This document shows positions 59,713 through 64,000 of a stretch of DNA of 64,000 nucleotides, piece after piece (the stretch's first letter is position 1; each line of letters starts with the position of its first letter). Under the pieces are notes generated by a model that saw only the letters and a program-made list of their open reading frames with translations, was not told the DNA's origin and did no database searches. The DNA is from Paralichthys olivaceus (taxonomy: Eukaryota > Chordata > Actinopteri > Pleuronectiformes > Paralichthyidae). The position numbers were made by a program, and so were the translations under genes. The stretch spans positions 15,074,001 to 15,138,000 of the forward strand of contig NC_091100.1 of NCBI RefSeq assembly GCF_024713975.1, given 5' to 3'.

Positions 59713-60041
59713 CTATGGCTTCTTGCACTTGCCTTTCTTCTCCCGCTGCTGGAACTTCCTGAGCCTGCGGGCCCACGTGTCCCTCCACTGGATGACCAGG
59801 CTGCCCTTGTCCGCCACCACTCCGCTCTGGCCGGGGGAGTCCTCGTCATTCCCCAGCAGCAGGTACTTCTTCCCCGGCTTGATCTTGGGACACTTGCAGG
59901 CCACGTCCTTGGCACGGACCCACAGGAACTGGTCCCCGCGTCGGATGCGGCTCTCGCCCTGCTTGTAGACGGAGATGATGTTGACGGTGAACTTCCACCA
60001 CTCTCCGGCTTTGTCTGCCTTCAGGATGTGCACCTGGACGG
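59713..60041 (-). CDS. ntn1: Netrin-1, last coding exon (C-terminal part of NTR domain)
   Basis: Secreted laminin-related guidance cue that binds DCC, neogenin and UNC5 receptors. This exon, from the acceptor at 60042-60043 to TAG at 59713-59715, encodes about 109 residues of the C-terminal netrin (NTR) module: [20 protein letters not shown], then [55 protein letters not shown] and the basic end [10 protein letters not shown]. It is nearly colinear with human NTN1 as I remember it. The exon enters in phase 1 (G|CC), as expected after the ...YAV border. The RGD triplet and the strongly basic, heparin-binding tail are kept. All upstream exons lie to the right of the window; none was found between 60042 and 64000. 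Base composition is clearly GC-richer than the flanks. The paralogue (ntn1a or ntn1b) cannot be decided. Confidence 0.97.
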
Positions 60042-63000
60042 CTGCAGAGTGAGGGAAGAGAAGACTCAGAATCACTTCATGTGAGAGCTCTTTTTCCTAA
60101 CATGCAATCTAGAGCATGTCAGTGGTAAAGGTTACAACACCCCAAAGACCTCTAAGTACATTGCGTTCGCCCACAATGTTGTGGTTCTGTGCTTCATGCT
60201 GTGAAGCTTTCATATTTCAATGATGTTTCCATGTCTTATGGTAACAGACAAATACGCTCCGAACTCTCTGAGACAAGGTTTTCCCTCACAACAGTGAATT
60301 TCCTTTGTCATTGGATATTTATTGGGGTAATAACCACCACTCTCCTACATGAAGATATGCAGCTTTTTTTATTCTTTTAATAACCACCTGCCTTTTTGCT
60401 TCAAACGTCACAATGGAAGGAAAGCGACTCTTTTTCCTCCAGGCACACTGGCACTTTTTTCCAACTGTGGACATTAATCAAACATCAGATTACCAAGAGT
60501 TGGCAGCTGAAATCACACACAGCACAGTGTGGAGAGAACAAGGCTCACAGCGAGTGCCACCTTCATACGGGACCTGGCATCAATATCCCAGAAGACTTAC
60601 AATTTCAAATAGCCTTGATTTGGTATAAACATTTTCTAAAAGTATTACTTTTATATGTTATATGTTTGTCTCATAAAACGCAAGTTGGCTAGAATACAAA
60701 TGTCTGTGTCAGTTGCTCTGGACTTTTTCCGTAATTTTTCCTGCCAGCCCCCTGAGGAAAATGTCCGTAAAATGCTCGAGTGCAGCTGTAAAATTTCCGG
60801 GAGGGCATGTAGATGTAGTTTCTGACTACTAATACTTGATGGTCCCCAAACTGGAAGAATCTCAATATCTCAGAATGTAAAAGAGGAGCCACATACAGTA
60901 CATAGAAGACCCAGACAAAGAGGTCAACTTGGAAAGACGACTTGTAAATCATGTCTTGTTGTTGTGAACGTGTCTGACCCTGAGCCAATTTTTATGAAAT
61001 TCTTGTATGAGAGCAGCTTTAAAAAAAAACATGTAACATGAATTAAAGAAAATGATTCTAACAGGAACTCTTTAGGGAATATTAAACTTGGTGTCTCATC
61101 CTTTTTACTGCAATTTGCTATCAACTATACTGATAACACATAAATCTATATGCTTACATCACGTAAAATATATATTTTTAAAGGCTGGTTTGTGATTCTA
61201 TTATAACATATAGCTGCACATGCATTATGTCCATTACTACTGACAGTGCGGTGTGATTTGTAATGTGATTAGGAGGCAGGGTAGTGCTATTAGAAACGTC
61301 AGCTGGAAAGACACTCAGTGATATCACATGATGAATGAACAGTACTGTCCTCAGAGAGAGAGAGGAAGAGGAGGGAAGAGAGGTCTGCCTCTCATGGATC
61401 CCACCCCAGGAAATATCAATATGCATTATACTGACCAGATCTCTATTAGGCTCTGTAATAGTCCTCCTGTGCTTATGGGATGGCTTTTTGAAACGAACCA
61501 CCGTGTTCCAGGGTCACTGGTTTCACCTTGAGTGTGGAGCTAATGCAGCTGAACATCATGGCAGAATGTAAAAGTGTCCGTCCTGTATTCAAGTCACATA
61601 CTGAGCTGTACGTTTTGGATCACTCCCTCTGGAGCTGCACTTAGTGAACGGTGAAAATCTAAAAATGCCTCCACAGTAACCTTCTGTCTTGGAAGACTGA
61701 AAACATACCAGAGTATCGTTTTATTTCCCAGATCTTCTGTGTAAAATATTTTGGGTAATCTGCTTTCATGCAGAAATCTTACCTTAGCTCAGCATCAAGA
61801 CTTGACACAAGGGAAATGACTAGTCTGGCTCCATCCATAGCAACAAAAACCTTGTTTGTTTAATCTGTGCAAAAAGTGTATAGACTGTAGATTGTGGTTT
61901 GACTGGTGTTAACATATATCTTATTTATTGGCGGGGTGCAGTAATCTTCTTTAGTGTTTCCCACGAACATGAGACTCCTGTTCAACAAATAGTGAATTTA
62001 TTCTTAACTTGTCATTTTTACACTTTGATTTTTGCACAGATTAAACAAGCAAATCTATGTTATTTACGAGAAATTACGCAGGAAGAAACATTTGCTAAAT
62101 TTGAAGATAGTCGCACTCCCTTTGTTTGTGTTCTATATTGTTAATATAGTGTAGTGTATAGTTTATAGTGGAATAGATATTTTCTCATATAACTCTCAGT
62201 AAGACAGCAGATCCCTGAGTAGTTTGACTTTGTGCTTGAAGGAGCAACACTGATATTATCAACACTCATTTTCATCATTTTCACAATCCTTGTGTGACCA
62301 GTTTCCACCTGATGCTGTCCTCTCTGTTTGTATTCAGCCACCAATTACCAGTGTAGTCACTGTGGACGCTGAGACTATATCCATACTAATATGCTTTAAA
62401 TGTGGAACAGTGTTAACAGAGTTTCACCTTCACCGCTGGTAGAGTTGTAGTAGTAAGGACCAATCAGGACGCAGACACTGCAACACTGTCGTGTTTCCAA
62501 ACTTCTCCATTAGAGGCGCTCGAAAACTCTGGTAAAGTGTGGGTGGCGGTTGTGAACATAGCCATAGTGAAACTAACACGTATAGAGTGGATGCAGCCTG
62601 AATGTGTAGTTATCCCTGGCATTTTTCTGACATCAGACATGTCCCCCCCCCTCCATTCACCCCGCTCCCTCCTGTGATTCTTTATGTGCGTCTGTATATC
62701 GACCACAGAAGCATGTGGCGTCCTTCCCCGAGGCAGCGTGCGGCGCAGCTCCCCTGCTGATCTTTTCAGAAATCTATGGCTCTCTCGACTTATCCTGTAG
62801 ATTAACATGGTTTTTGACTTTTCGATTGGCTTCGCTAAGCTTGCGTGTGGTAACCACTGTGCAGCCTTGTTCTGGTTTATTATGAACCCTGAATATACTG
62901 TTGCAAAGTATGGATGGATATGAAAAAGGAAGCTTAGTGGTTCTCATGTATGTCGCCAGCACAAAGCCCCTCGGTGAAAGTCACGGGGAAAGTGGATTAC

Positions 63001-63232
63001 ACACTGGGTGATGCAGCATTTGAAACTAATGGTGGACACATTGATTGAATGAAACAAAATACAATAACCTGATCATAGGAAATTGTTAAACCCTTCAAAG
63101 GTTTGAATGAAGATCATATAGTAGTTCAACTGTATGTGTTATAAACATTTTCTTTTGAGAATAGTGCAAATTATTTGATGTTCTATATATGAACTCATTT
63201 AATCTGTTTCTATAAACGTTGTTAACAATGTC
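60042..63232. other. ntn1 last intron, left part
   Basis: No exon is visible on either strand. I looked for the preceding netrin segment (around KINMKKYCKKDYA in mammals) on the minus strand and found no match. The DNA is mostly unique. The GC-richer block at 62460-62780 has no identified role. Confidence 0.5.
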
Positions 63233-63622
63233 AACTAGAATGGCACTCAGTAGAACACATGCCTCCACCAAGGCCTAACAGTCCCCTTCAATTGAATCAA
63301 ACTGCAACAAATTGCACACACTTGTAAAAACCAGTTCCCTAAATCTGCCTATTTAAAAAAAATCAAGATCCATGAATTATTCCATAAGAAATCAGTGAAA
63401 ATGTCAAAAAACCAAGATCTTTTGTGTAAAAAACCAAGACTTTTATATGTCCCTTGATCTAGATCTGCACCAAAATCGAATGAGTTCTTCCCCGACCCAT
63501 ACCGCACCCTTCCACCAAGTTTTGTGGTAATTTGTGGTTTTTGCATAATCACGCTTACCAAACCAAGCAACAACAACAAAAACTGATAGGGGTGAAAACA
63601 AAACCTCCCTGGTGAATGTAAT
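63233..63622 (-). repeat. Teleost dispersed repeat, family A, longest copy
   Basis: Begins GAATGGCACTCAG and ends GAAAACAAAACCTCCCTGG. In between are CCTCCACCAAGGC, CCTTGATCTAGATCTGCACC, CCCTTCCACCAAGTTTTGTG and TTTTTGCATAATCACGCTTA. Partial copies occur at 25681, 28390, 32262, 37735 and 39495. The 107- and 89-codon frames over it are not genes. Confidence 0.85.
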
Positions 63623-64000
63623 GAAATGAATCTTCTTCCCATTCTTAAAATAAAAAACCCTTCTCTGTCCACTCCCTAAAATTCTCTGCCCCCATTTAAA
63701 AACATCCTGCACCTATACACAATAACACTCATGCAGAAGGAGAACATTTGTTTTTCACTCCACATTATCTCAAACATCAGTACCAGCAGATTCGCTACAC
63801 TTCACACCCACACACACAAAAGTCAAATCAGTTGTTAGGCTCTTGGCAGGTATGAGGGTACTCAGCATCAGGTTGAGTGATGTTTTCTCCAGCAGGAAAT
63901 CCTGATGTCTCTTTTTACCTCCACACCTCTCCACCCTCAAATGGGTTTCGTCAGTTGTTATCAGTCGGAGTTACATGGCTGCTGACATAAACGTTCCGCT

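Noticed and set aside
59680..60084. 134-codon plus-strand frame opposite ntn1
   Set aside because: Complement of the GC-rich netrin NTR exon; antisense frames in GC-rich exons are often open.

Overview
The window is vertebrate nuclear DNA from a ray-finned fish, most likely a percomorph teleost. The genes are spliced, with standard GT/AG introns and vertebrate-type proteins. The non-coding DNA is AT-rich and holds dispersed repeats that I recognise from teleost genomes: short terminal-inverted-repeat elements, decayed LINE reverse-transcriptase fragments and long CA/TG microsatellites. No bacterial, phage, CRISPR or organellar feature is present.

Layout, left to right: (1) 1-5164, minus strand: cfap52 (WDR16), a WD40 protein of motile cilia. 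Eleven exons can be placed and its 3' end lies outside the window. A canonical RFX X-box sits about 140 bp upstream of the start codon. (2) 6968-8211, minus: terminal coding exon of a C2H2 zinc-finger protein with 11 fingers. (3) 10751-15717, minus: an 11-exon gene for a 745-residue TBC plus TLDc protein related to TBC1D24, with a long N-terminal extension and a TATA box. (4) 17605-55799, plus: complete stx8 (syntaxin-8), 8 exons, 238 residues, with a 22.9-kb intron 6 and an 8.0-kb intron 7. (5) 59713-60041, minus: last coding exon of netrin-1 (ntn1). Its probable 3' UTR runs left toward the stx8 polyadenylation site, and the rest of the gene lies to the right of the window.

The order ntn1 - stx8 - cfap52, with ntn1/stx8 tail to tail and stx8/cfap52 head to head, matches human 17p13.1 as I remember it. 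The zinc-finger and TBC1D24-like genes sit between stx8 and cfap52, where I do not recall any gene in mammals. The genes do not form one pathway: cfap52 acts in cilia, stx8 in endosomal membrane fusion, the TBC/TLDc protein probably in membrane traffic or oxidative-stress protection, and ntn1 in secreted axon guidance. They are neighbours by synteny.

The ~31 kb of stx8 introns 6 and 7 contain no gene that I can support. They hold dispersed repeats, a diverged tandem array, LINE remnants, microsatellites and unique sequence that could include regulatory DNA for ntn1. I found no wholly new biological system. The most checkable points are the inserted TBC1D24 paralogue and its architecture, the X-box beside a transposon-end remnant in the cfap52 promoter, and the M-box/CRE pair in the stx8 promoter.
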